From Psychrobacillus psychrodurans (GTDB lineage: Bacteria > Bacillota > Bacilli > Bacillales_A > Planococcaceae): a stretch of 40,246 nucleotides of DNA. Each line of letters opens with the position of its first letter. Position 1 is the stretch's first letter. Location: contig FOUN01000022.1 in the NCBI GenBank assembly GCA_900114885.1, positions 1-40,246 on the forward strand. Direction: 5' to 3'. The position numbers and the translations under genes were made by a program. Shown in pieces: positions 23,339-30,477 of the stretch. Under the pieces are notes generated by a model that worked only from the letters and a program-made list of their open reading frames with translations, was not told the origin of the DNA and did not search any database.

Positions 23339-24059
23339 GGTACCCATTATGGAGATTTTTGGACCAACGATTCAAGGCGAGGGAATGGTAGTGGGCCAGA
23401 AGACAATGTTTGTTCGGACTGCGGGCTGTGATTATTCCTGTTCCTGGTGTGATTCATCGTTCACATGGGATGGTAGTGGTAAGCATCTTATTGTCCAAAT
23501 GACTGCAGAGGAGATTTGGTCCGAGCTAGTCCGCCTTGGAGGCAATGGTTTTTCTTTTGTCACGGTTTCGGGTGGTAATCCGGCACTCCTTCGAAAATTG
23601 GATGAACTTATTGCTATTTTAAAGGAAAACAACATAAAGATCGGAGTGGAGACACAGGGAAGCAGATGGCAGGAGTGGCTGTGTGATATCGATGAACTGA
23701 CGATTTCACCAAAGCCTCCCAGTTCCGGAATGATCACGGACTTTTCTGTGCTTTCGGATATCATCGAAAAGCTTAACGCTCGAAATAGCAAGCAGCATAT
23801 ATCCCTCAAAATAGTCGTTTTCAATAAAGAGGATTATGAATATGCCAAGCAAGTTCACCTACGATACTCGACAATCCCTTTTTATCTCCAGATCGGTAAT
23901 GATGACATCACTACGACTGACAATCCACAGCTAATTAGCCATCTATTAGAGAAATACCAAGAGCTAATCGACTGGGTGATTAAGGATGAAGAATTAAGAG
24001 ATGTCAAAGTACTGCCACAGCTGCACGCCCTTGTTTGGGGAAATAAAAGAGGCGTATAG
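23331..24059 (+). CDS. queE: 7-carboxy-7-deazaguanine synthase (radical SAM)
   Basis: 242 residues. GPTIQGEGMVVGQ leads to the radical-SAM cluster motif CDYSCSWC (CX3CX2C, near 33-40); LTISPKPPSSGM and VLPQLHALVWGNKRGV at the end match Bacillus QueE closely. It rearranges carboxytetrahydropterin to carboxydeazaguanine. The start is TTG 23331, overlapping queD and giving MSKVPIMEIF; ATG 23349 would remove six residues that relatives keep. Confidence 0.95.
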   Translation: MSKVPIMEIFGPTIQGEGMVVGQKTMFVRTAGCDYSCSWCDSSFTWDGSGKHLIVQMTAEEIWSELVRLGGNGFSFVTVSGGNPALLRKLDELIAILKENNIKIGVETQGSRWQEWLCDIDELTISPKPPSSGMITDFSVLSDIIEKLNARNSKQHISLKIVVFNKEDYEYAKQVHLRYSTIPFYLQIGNDDITTTDNPQLISHLLEKYQELIDWVIKDEELRDVKVLPQLHALVWGNKRGV

Positions 24060-24106
24060 TGGTAAGCCCGTCAAACTGTATTTAATTTAACTTAAGGAGT
24101 AACACT

Positions 24107-24646
24107 ATGAGAATATTATTTTATTTAATTTCAATTGTCACAGCTAACGTGGTAACGGCAGCATTTGCGCCATTACAGTTCGGAGTGTTTATTGTCCCTA
24201 TGGGAACGCTGTTAATAGGAGCGACCTTCATTTTCCGAGATCTTGTACAAAACAAATACGGTAGAGCTAAGACATACTTATTCATTTTTGTAGCTTTAGG
24301 ATTTTCCGCATTAGCCTCATTTATGTTGGGGGATACTCTATTAATTGTGCTGGCTTCAGCAATTTCATTTGTTGTCGCTGAAACAGCAGATACAGAGATT
24401 TACACAAGATTGAAACTACCAATGGCTTGGCGTGTATTTTATAGTGGTATTGTTGGAGGGTTCCTAGATTCAGTGATTTTTGTAATAATAGGTTTGAGTC
24501 CACTTGGAGCCAATTTTCTTCCATGGGAAGCAGTACCAGCTGCTATTATAGGGCAAATTATTGTGAAGACAGTCATTCAAATGATTGGAGCACTTATCTT
24601 GAATCAGGTTTATGTAATAAAGGAAAAACGTCTTCTTTCGGAATGA
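24107..24646 (+). CDS. VUT-family queuosine precursor transporter
   Basis: 179 residues with about five to six membrane helices, of the VUT/YhhQ family of preQ0/preQ1 transporters. The segments FAPLQFGVFIVPMGTLLIGA and FIFRDLVQNKYGRAKTY are characteristic. It starts 47 bp after queE with a good AAGGAGT site and ends at a terminator, so it is probably the last gene of the riboswitch-controlled operon. The cell could thus make precursors and also import them. Confidence 0.88.
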   Translation: MRILFYLISIVTANVVTAAFAPLQFGVFIVPMGTLLIGATFIFRDLVQNKYGRAKTYLFIFVALGFSALASFMLGDTLLIVLASAISFVVAETADTEIYTRLKLPMAWRVFYSGIVGGFLDSVIFVIIGLSPLGANFLPWEAVPAAIIGQIIVKTVIQMIGALILNQVYVIKEKRLLSE

Positions 24647-24673
24647 TTATATAAAAAGTTTAATAATATAATT

Positions 24674-24703
24674 AGCCTTCCAATAGATTTGGAAGGCTTT
24701 TTG
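24674..24703 (+). terminator. Terminator of the queCDE-transporter operon
   Basis: AGCCTTCC (24674-24681) and GGAAGGCT (24691-24698) form a perfect 8-bp stem with a 9-nt loop, followed by TTTTTG. Confidence 0.85.
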
Positions 24704-24821
24704 TTAAGTTTCTCTAAATACCTATTTTTTAGAATCACTTTCATAATTCTTATTTTTAATAAAAAAACAGATGTTTACGTGATATCAAAATTATTTATTT
24801 CGTCTTTTAAAATGTCAATCT

Positions 24822-24908
24822 TGTTGATTGGAGCGGAAAGCGTCCGCCTGTTTCTGCATCGCTACGCTAGCTTCGAAACATGAAAGGGCGTTGGAGCAGA
24901 AATCAACG
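24822..24908. repeat. Degenerate GATTGGAGCGG-type intergenic repeat, copy 1
   Basis: Starts TGTTGATTGGAGCGGAAAGC and ends GGAGCAGAAATCAACG; the ends GTTGATT and AATCAAC are inverted. This kind of repeat is common between genes of Bacillaceae and Planococcaceae. Related copies are at 34891 and, inverted, at 39941. Apart from it, 24704-25245 holds nothing I can support. Confidence 0.6.
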
Positions 24909-25260
24909 TTGTTTAGATTTCACTATTTAAACATAAAAATAACAAATCCTTTAGTTAGCGCTCGATAGGTTATTTTACCTTGAATCATCTAGCCAATCCC
25001 CTTCAGGGAACTGTTTAATGTATTTGACTTCTTGATGCTAGAACATCAATTGGTATTTTTTTATTGTACCCATTTGTGACTGAAGTATTTGTATTTAAAA
25101 AACTCTTTCTAGCCTGATGGAGGTAGCCAGGTTCAGTCGAAAGGTTGTCCAAATACTTATTCACATATATCTCTCTAGATTTAGTGATTACTTGAATAGT
25201 CTAGTAATCTAAAGTAGACTAATAATTACCATAAAGAGACAACTGAGGAGTGATATGTCG

Positions 25261-25884
25261 ATGGAAATTTCTATTACAAAAGCTTTACGCGAATTAAAGA
25301 CATTGGATGCACGCATTTTAAAGAAGATAAACGAAACGACTTTCGCAGCGTCAAAAAAACCAAAAGAGAATATCCGTGGTTTTAAAACAGTTGATGAGTT
25401 TGAAAAGGAAGCGAAAGAAAACCTACAATCCATAAAAGATTTGATGGATCGCAGAAAACAGATCAAAAAATCGATTGTAGAATCTAACGCGACAACTATA
25501 GTCGAAGTTTCAGGAGTAAAAATGACCGTGGCCGATGCAATTGAGCGTAAAAACTTTATTGAAATTGAAAAATCACTCCTTCGTAAAATGAACAACGATT
25601 ATGCTCAGTCCCAAGAAAAAGTAGAAGTTAATAACGAACTTGCACAAGATAGACTAGATACACAGCTTAATAACATGATTTCTAAAGATGGTAAAACGGA
25701 TTTAACTGCGGTTGAAGGCTACAAAAAGCTATTTTGGGAGTCAGAGGAAACGAAACTCATTGACCCAATCAGTGTAAAAGAAATTTCGACAAAAATGGCT
25801 CTAGATATCGAATCTTTTGAAGATGACGTGGATGTAGCGCTAAGTGAAATTAATGCACGTACGTTAATTTCTATTAAACAATAA
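25261..25884 (+). CDS. Uncharacterised coiled-coil protein, 207 residues
   Basis: The protein is charged and almost entirely helical, with long coiled-coil stretches (about 1-90 and 105-150), no signal and no membrane helix. The middle segment SNATTIVEVSG then MTVADAIERKNFIEIEKSLL faintly recalls the pattern of small DIP1984-like proteins, but I would not assign it. Start 25261 gives a 10-nt spacer from AGGAG; ATG 25255 is only 4 nt away. It stands alone between riboswitch operon and repeats, which fits an acquired, perhaps phage-derived gene. Function unknown. Confidence 0.7.
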   Translation: MEISITKALRELKTLDARILKKINETTFAASKKPKENIRGFKTVDEFEKEAKENLQSIKDLMDRRKQIKKSIVESNATTIVEVSGVKMTVADAIERKNFIEIEKSLLRKMNNDYAQSQEKVEVNNELAQDRLDTQLNNMISKDGKTDLTAVEGYKKLFWESEETKLIDPISVKEISTKMALDIESFEDDVDVALSEINARTLISIKQ

Positions 25885-26046
25885 ATTTGGAAACTTGCTG
25901 TTATAGCGAAAAAGAAGAAAGTTTCCCCGTTTGCAGGGTCTGGGTTAAATCCTGCTAACACAACTAATCTAATTTTAACTAGTGGTATAAAGCTTAAAGC
26001 TTAACCTTTAAAGTTGAAAAATTAACCATCAACACTCTTACATCCT

Positions 26047-26184
26047 AACGTTCAACTTTTAGCGATAAAAAATCTATAAAATCTCGGGTAACAGGTGCCA
26101 AAGGATTTGAAACTTCCTTTCTTCTCCTCCGAGCAGCTATGACAGCACAAAAAGAGTGGTCCTTTGGGATCACTCTTTTTGTTT
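26047..26184 (+). ncRNA. 138-bp duplicated element, candidate small RNA gene, copy A
   Basis: It shares about 128 of 138 positions with copy B at 32166-32303. It contains a -10-like TATAAA (26075-26080), an 18-bp-distant weak TTCAAC, then CTCGG pairing with CCGAG around an inner AAAGGA/TCCTTT hairpin. The C/U-rich run CTTTCTTCTCCTCC (near 26117-26130) follows and is complementary to Shine-Dalgarno sequences. A strong hairpin with TTTTTG closes it. No gene lies directly downstream on the same strand, so it is not an obvious leader. sRNA function is inferred. Confidence 0.5.
26151..26184. terminator. Terminator at the end of the 138-bp element, copy A
   Basis: AAAGAGTG(G)TCC pairs with GG(G)ATCACTCTTT across a short loop, followed by TTTTTGTTTTTTT. 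A-run on the other side makes it potentially bidirectional between the converging genes at 25884 and 26352. Confidence 0.75.
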
Positions 26185-26196
26185 TTTTCAAATCGA

Positions 26197-26236
26197 CCCT
26201 GTGTAAGAAACAATAATGTTTGTTTCGCGCGCAGGG
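26197..26236. repeat. Shortened 40-bp copy of the CCCTGTGTAAGAAACA palindrome
   Basis: CCCTGTGTAAGAAACA at the left faces TGTTTGTTTCGCGCGCAGGG at the right. The left arm agrees with the ends of the two 76-bp copies; the middle is deleted and the right arm has a CGCGCG change. It lies 12 bp after the 138-bp element. Confidence 0.65.
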
Positions 26237-26255
26237 ATATTTACGTTGTTATATT

Positions 26256-26298
26256 AAAAGAGAGTGATTGTCAAATAAGACGGTTTCTCTCTTTTTTT
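26256..26298 (+). terminator. Terminator-like hairpin
   Basis: AAAAGAGAG (26256-26264) pairs with CTCTCTTTT (26287-26295) around a 22-nt loop and is followed by more T. Its role in a gap full of repeats is unclear. Confidence 0.45.
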
Positions 26299-26351
26299 TC
26301 TTTCTTCCAGTTAGGCAGCGATCTGAAAGACTAACGGATTCTGCTGTAGTT

Positions 26352-27089
26352 TCAGTTACTAGATTTTAGTTTAGCGGAAATATTATTCCCGGTTTCGATT
26401 ATTTTACTTGTTAAGAATGCGAGTCTTTCTTCCGTTAGGTTGAAGCTGACGACACCAACGCTTATAGCACCGATGATTTGTCCAAGACTGTCCTTGATAG
26501 AGACTGCGACTGAAGAAGTGCCTTCGGTTCGTTCAGAGTGACTTATTGCATATCCCTGCTTCGTAATCTGGCTAAGTGTTTGTGAAAAGTTGGGGATTTC
26601 TCCTGCTGGTAAAAGCTGTGACAATATACTTTCTGATTGGGAACTAGGCATGGCTGCAAGTATTGATTTGTTGGCAGCACCGATGTGCAATGGAATACGC
26701 AATCCTAGTTGGTCGTATATTCGGATTGGATTATTTTCGCTATCAATTCTTTCTACAATCATTGCTTCTATCCCAACAGGTTTGCTTAAATAGACACTCT
26801 CTTCTACATCTTTAGACAAGCGTTCTAGCTCGGGTCTAACTTTACTGACGTAGTCTATCGTATCGTACACTTGTAGACCATACTCTAACCAAACCATGCC
26901 AAGACGGTACAACTTGGAGTGCTCATCTTGCTCTACCATGCTTTGTTTAATCATCGCTTGTAATAATCTATGCATCGTGCTCAGTGGGAGCTCACATTGT
27001 TTGGAAAGCTCAGAAATACTTATTCCTTTATCATTTGCATGCGCTGCTAAAACCTTTGCAACAGACATCGCGCGAGTAATGGATTGCAT
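26352..27089 (-). CDS. IclR-family transcriptional regulator
   Basis: 245 residues. A winged helix (about 1-62, with ISISELSKQCELPLSTMHRL) precedes the IclR effector domain (SVYLSKPVGIEAM, LHIGAANKSILAAM, GTSSVAVSI). ATG 27089 is preferred: GGCGGTG lies 6 nt upstream; a GTG at 27098 is possible. It is divergent from the dimethylargininase operon and most likely controls it in response to its substrate or a product. Confidence 0.88.
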   Translation of the reverse strand: MQSITRAMSVAKVLAAHANDKGISISELSKQCELPLSTMHRLLQAMIKQSMVEQDEHSKLYRLGMVWLEYGLQVYDTIDYVSKVRPELERLSKDVEESVYLSKPVGIEAMIVERIDSENNPIRIYDQLGLRIPLHIGAANKSILAAMPSSQSESILSQLLPAGEIPNFSQTLSQITKQGYAISHSERTEGTSSVAVSIKDSLGQIIGAISVGVVSFNLTEERLAFLTSKIIETGNNISAKLKSSN

Positions 27090-27148
27090 GTGAATCACCG
27101 CCTATTTTATATTGTTCTAAAAAACAGCTTTTAAATATTCAAAATATA

Positions 27149-27227
27149 TTGACATCATATCATGAAACGCATATATTTTAAATATAATATTTCCGATATT
27201 CAGAAACATTTTCCGGTAAGCGGAAAA
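27149..27227 (+). promoter_or_regulatory. Promoter and palindromic operator candidates of the arginine-type operon
   Basis: TTGACA (27149-27154) and TATATT (27172-27177) are 17 bp apart. Downstream, TTTTCCG (27209-27215) and CGGAAAA (27221-27227) form a palindrome that abuts the ribosome site, and TTTCCG with CAGAAA near 27190-27205 form a looser one. Binding by the divergent IclR protein is inferred. Confidence 0.6.
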
Positions 27228-27240
27228 AAGGAGGATAGAA

Positions 27241-28113
27241 ATGTCTTTTAACTCATCTATGTATAAAAAATTAGAGAGAGTAATTGTAAAACATCCGAAC
27301 GAAGCTTTTATTAGTCAAGAACACTTATCGGATAAGTGGAGATCATTCAATTACCTAGAAGAACCTAATTTTGAAGAAGCGGTGCGTGAATATAAAACAT
27401 TCATCGAAATTTTAGAAAAGCATGTACCACAAATCGATTATCTGCCGAAATCGGACAAAGTAGGTTTAGATTCAATTTACGCACATGACCCAGTGAAACT
27501 TACGCCAGCTGGTGCCATTATTTTAAAATCAGGCAAGAAAATAAGACAGCCTGAAGCAGCCATTTATAAAGATTTTTTACAAGAAAAAGAGATTCCGATT
27601 ATTGGAGAGTTAACTGGTGAAGCAGTATCAGACGGTGGAGATATCGTCTGGTTAGATGATAAAACTCTTGTAGTGGGTCGCGGATATCGTACAAACGACG
27701 AAGCCATTCGTCAACTAAAAGAAATAACAGCTCCATATGTAGATGAGTTCATCGTAGTGCAGCTTCCACATGATCAAGGAGAAGCAGAATGCTTACATTT
27801 GATGTCTTTCATCAGTATGGTTGATAAAGATTTGGCAGCAGTACATTCACCATTAATGCCAGTATTTTTCCGTCAGTTACTGATAGAGCGTGGTATTCAA
27901 TTAGTAGAGGTACCAAAAGCAGAATACGATAATCTTGGATGTAATGTACTAGCGCTTGCACCACGTGTTTGTGTAATAGTCGAAGGCAATGAATCGACGA
28001 AACAGCAATTGCTTGATGCGGGAGCAACAGTTTATGAATACAAAGGACGAGAAATCAGTGTATTAGGTACTGGTGGTCCAACATGTCTAACAAGTCCAGT
28101 TATTAGAAATTAA
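27241..28113 (+). CDS. Dimethylarginine dimethylaminohydrolase/amidinotransferase-family hydrolase
   Basis: 290 residues of the guanidino-group-modifying superfamily. SIYAHDPV, DGGDIVW, the histidine in ECLHLMSF and Cys282 in GGPTCLTSP supply the conserved active-site positions. It probably hydrolyses a guanidino compound such as an N-substituted arginine, or arginine itself, to citrulline. AGGAGG lies 7 nt upstream of the ATG. It is longer than and clearly different from the next gene's product. The exact substrate is not certain. Confidence 0.8.
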   Translation: MSFNSSMYKKLERVIVKHPNEAFISQEHLSDKWRSFNYLEEPNFEEAVREYKTFIEILEKHVPQIDYLPKSDKVGLDSIYAHDPVKLTPAGAIILKSGKKIRQPEAAIYKDFLQEKEIPIIGELTGEAVSDGGDIVWLDDKTLVVGRGYRTNDEAIRQLKEITAPYVDEFIVVQLPHDQGEAECLHLMSFISMVDKDLAAVHSPLMPVFFRQLLIERGIQLVEVPKAEYDNLGCNVLALAPRVCVIVEGNESTKQQLLDAGATVYEYKGREISVLGTGGPTCLTSPVIRN

Positions 28114-28126
28114 GGGGGAACATGAA

Positions 28127-28894
28127 ATGAGTAAATTTCAAAATGTAATTGCAAAAACGCCAGGTAAAAGCTACGTAGAAGGATTAACAACTTCCGATCT
28201 TGGGAAACCGGATTATGAAAAACTATTAGTTCAGCATAAGGCTTACGTGGAGGCACTAAAAAAATGTGGAGTAGAGGTAACACTGCTTTCAGCAAGTGAA
28301 GAATTCCCAGATTCGACGTTTGTAGAAGATGCTGCAGTGCTGACATCTGGATTTGCTGTTGTTACAAATCCGGGAGCGGAATCTAGAAATGGAGAAATTG
28401 TTGAAATTGAAAGCGCTTTAAAAGATTTTTATAAGAAGTTTCATTATATAAAATCACCTGGAACACTTGATGGTGGAGATATTCTTCAAGCGGACAATAA
28501 ATTCTATATTGGAATTTCTGAACGTACTAATGAAGAAGGTGCACATCAGTTAAAAGAAATTTTAGAAGGCGAAGGTTTTGAAGCAACAATCATCCCGTTA
28601 CAAAAATTCTTCCATTTGAAAACTGGTATCGCATATTTAGGGAATAACAAAATGGTCGTTGCAGGTGAATTTGTCGATCATCCAGCTTTTGAATCATACG
28701 ACAAAATCATTATAACTAATGAAGATGAATACTCAGCAAACTGCATTCGTGTAAACGAATATGTAATTATTCCAGAAGGCTACAGCGAAACAAAACGCAA
28801 AATCAACGAAGCTGGCTATGAAACAATTGAACTTGATATGTCTGAAGTTCGTAAGCAAGACGGCGGTCTTAGTTGCCTATCACTGAGATTCTAA
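28127..28894 (+). CDS. Dimethylargininase (DDAH)
   Basis: 255 residues, matching the length of Pseudomonas DDAH. Catalytic Cys250 is in GGLSCLSLRF at the very C-terminus, His163 in FHLKTGIAYL, and FPDSTFVEDAAV and TLDGGDIL supply substrate contacts (Asp115 where the Pseudomonas enzyme has Glu114). It hydrolyses N-omega-methylated arginines to citrulline and methylamines in the cytoplasm. It begins 13 bp after the previous gene, so the two hydrolases are co-translated. The methylarginine assignment is from family motifs. Confidence 0.88.
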   Translation: MSKFQNVIAKTPGKSYVEGLTTSDLGKPDYEKLLVQHKAYVEALKKCGVEVTLLSASEEFPDSTFVEDAAVLTSGFAVVTNPGAESRNGEIVEIESALKDFYKKFHYIKSPGTLDGGDILQADNKFYIGISERTNEEGAHQLKEILEGEGFEATIIPLQKFFHLKTGIAYLGNNKMVVAGEFVDHPAFESYDKIIITNEDEYSANCIRVNEYVIIPEGYSETKRKINEAGYETIELDMSEVRKQDGGLSCLSLRF

Positions 28895-28897
28895 CGA

Positions 28898-28928
28898 ATT
28901 ATTACGGGTGCCAGCCACCCGTAATAAT
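28898..28928 (+). other. Perfect intergenic hairpin between the DDAH and permease genes
   Basis: ATTATTACGGGTG pairs perfectly with CACCCGTAATAAT around a 5-nt loop. No T-run follows, so it is more likely an mRNA-processing or stability element, or a small repeat, than a terminator. Confidence 0.6.
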
Positions 28929-28985
28929 CAGAAATAATAAGCGCATTAGATTAAGTTAAAGAGATAACAAGGGGGAGGGAATAGT

Positions 28986-30410
28986 ATGTCTAATAATAGC
29001 GATTCAGCACAACAAAATGTATTAAACCGCTCGATGAAAAGCCGTCATTTACTTATGTTGTCACTTGGTGGGGTAATTGGGACTGGATTATTTTTAAATG
29101 CAGGTTATACGATTAATCAGGCAGGTCCAGGAGGGGCTATACTTGGTTATCTATTTGGTGGGTTAATCTTGTATATGGTAATGATCTGTCTTGGGGAGCT
29201 TGCTGTTCATATGCCGGTAACAGGTTCTTTTCAAACTTATGCGACGCGATTTATTAGTCCATCTGCAGGATTTTCACTTGGATGGATGTATTTTGTAGGC
29301 TCGGCTGCTACGGCTGGTGTCGAGTTTACCGCTGCGGGCATACTAATGCAGCATTGGTTCCCAGATGTTCCAATCTGGATTTGGTGTGCAATTTTCATGG
29401 TTTTATTATTTGCTTTGAATGCGCTGACAACTAAAGCTTTTGCTGAAGCGGAATTTTGGTTTGCGGGCATTAAGGTAGTGGCGGTAGTTCTGTTTATAAT
29501 CATTGGGGCTGCAGCAATTTTTGGCCTTATTCCATTGGAAGAAAGAGCAACGCCATTTGCGACTAACTTAGCACCTACAGGACTGTTTCCAGCAGGGATT
29601 GCTATTGTTTTTGTTACAATGATGAATGTTATCTTCTCCTACCAAGGTTCTGAGTTAGTAGGTATTGCAGCAGGAGAAACGGAAAATCCAGAAAAGAATA
29701 TCCCAAAAGCTATTCGAACAATTATTTTTAGAATCGTCGTGTTTTATATTGCTTCTATTATTGTATTATCTGCTATTTTCCCAGCATCCGAACTTGGGCT
29801 GCTTGAAAGTCCATTTGTTACTTTAATGAATTTAGCGGGAATACCGTATGCTGGTAGTATTATGAATTTTGTTATTTTAACTGCTATTTTGTCAGTAGGA
29901 AATTCATGTCTATATGCTTCCACCCGTTTATTGTGGTCGATGGCAAAGGAAGGTATGGCCCCAAAGATATTCGGTCGTTTATCTAAACGAAAAGTTCCAC
30001 TTACTGCTTTAATATTTACGATGGCTTTTTCTTTACTATCATTATTAACAAGTGTAATGCAGGCAGATACAGTATTCGTTTTATTGATGTCGATCGCAGG
30101 GATTTCTGTTACTATTTCATGGATGGGAATTGCGGCATCTCAATTAATGTTTCGTCGCCAGTATATGAAGAATGGTGGAAAACTGGATGATTTAGGTTAT
30201 AAAGTTCGCTTCTATCCATTAGTTCCGATAATCTGTATTGCGTTTTGTTTACTGATATTAGTATTTTTAGCGTTTGATCCGACACAGCGCGTAGGCCTTT
30301 ATTATGGAGTAGGGTTTTTCATCGCTTGTATGCTATTTTATAAACTGAGATTAGAGAAGAAAAACCAAAAAGAAGCTATAGCAAATAGTAATGTAATTCA
30401 GGAGAATTAA
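28986..30410 (+). CDS. rocE: RocE-like amino-acid permease
   Basis: 474 residues with 12 predicted membrane helices, of the APC amino-acid transporter family. MKSRHLLMLSLGGVIGTGLF at the N-terminus and GSFQTYATRFISP closely resemble Bacillus RocE, the arginine/ornithine permease. It should bring arginine or methylarginine into the cell for the two upstream hydrolases. A strong GGGGGAGGG site precedes the ATG. The symbol is by similarity and context; substrate range may differ from RocE. Confidence 0.78.
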   Translation: MSNNSDSAQQNVLNRSMKSRHLLMLSLGGVIGTGLFLNAGYTINQAGPGGAILGYLFGGLILYMVMICLGELAVHMPVTGSFQTYATRFISPSAGFSLGWMYFVGSAATAGVEFTAAGILMQHWFPDVPIWIWCAIFMVLLFALNALTTKAFAEAEFWFAGIKVVAVVLFIIIGAAAIFGLIPLEERATPFATNLAPTGLFPAGIAIVFVTMMNVIFSYQGSELVGIAAGETENPEKNIPKAIRTIIFRIVVFYIASIIVLSAIFPASELGLLESPFVTLMNLAGIPYAGSIMNFVILTAILSVGNSCLYASTRLLWSMAKEGMAPKIFGRLSKRKVPLTALIFTMAFSLLSLLTSVMQADTVFVLLMSIAGISVTISWMGIAASQLMFRRQYMKNGGKLDDLGYKVRFYPLVPIICIAFCLLILVFLAFDPTQRVGLYYGVGFFIACMLFYKLRLEKKNQKEAIANSNVIQEN

Positions 30411-30477
30411 ACGCTATTGTTTCTGAATATTATAAATTATTATTTTATTCGGCGTTAGTACTAAAGGGGAAATAAAG

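Noticed and set aside
25915-25960. tRNA-like string GGGTTAAATCCTGC suggesting a T-arm
   Set aside because: The arms do not pair as a T-stem, and no acceptor, D or anticodon arms can be found around it.
26047-26184. Interpretation of the 138-bp element as a known riboswitch (c-di-AMP, SAM, lysine, T-box, M-box)
   Set aside because: None of the core motifs I know for those classes is present, and no gene lies directly downstream in the same sense.
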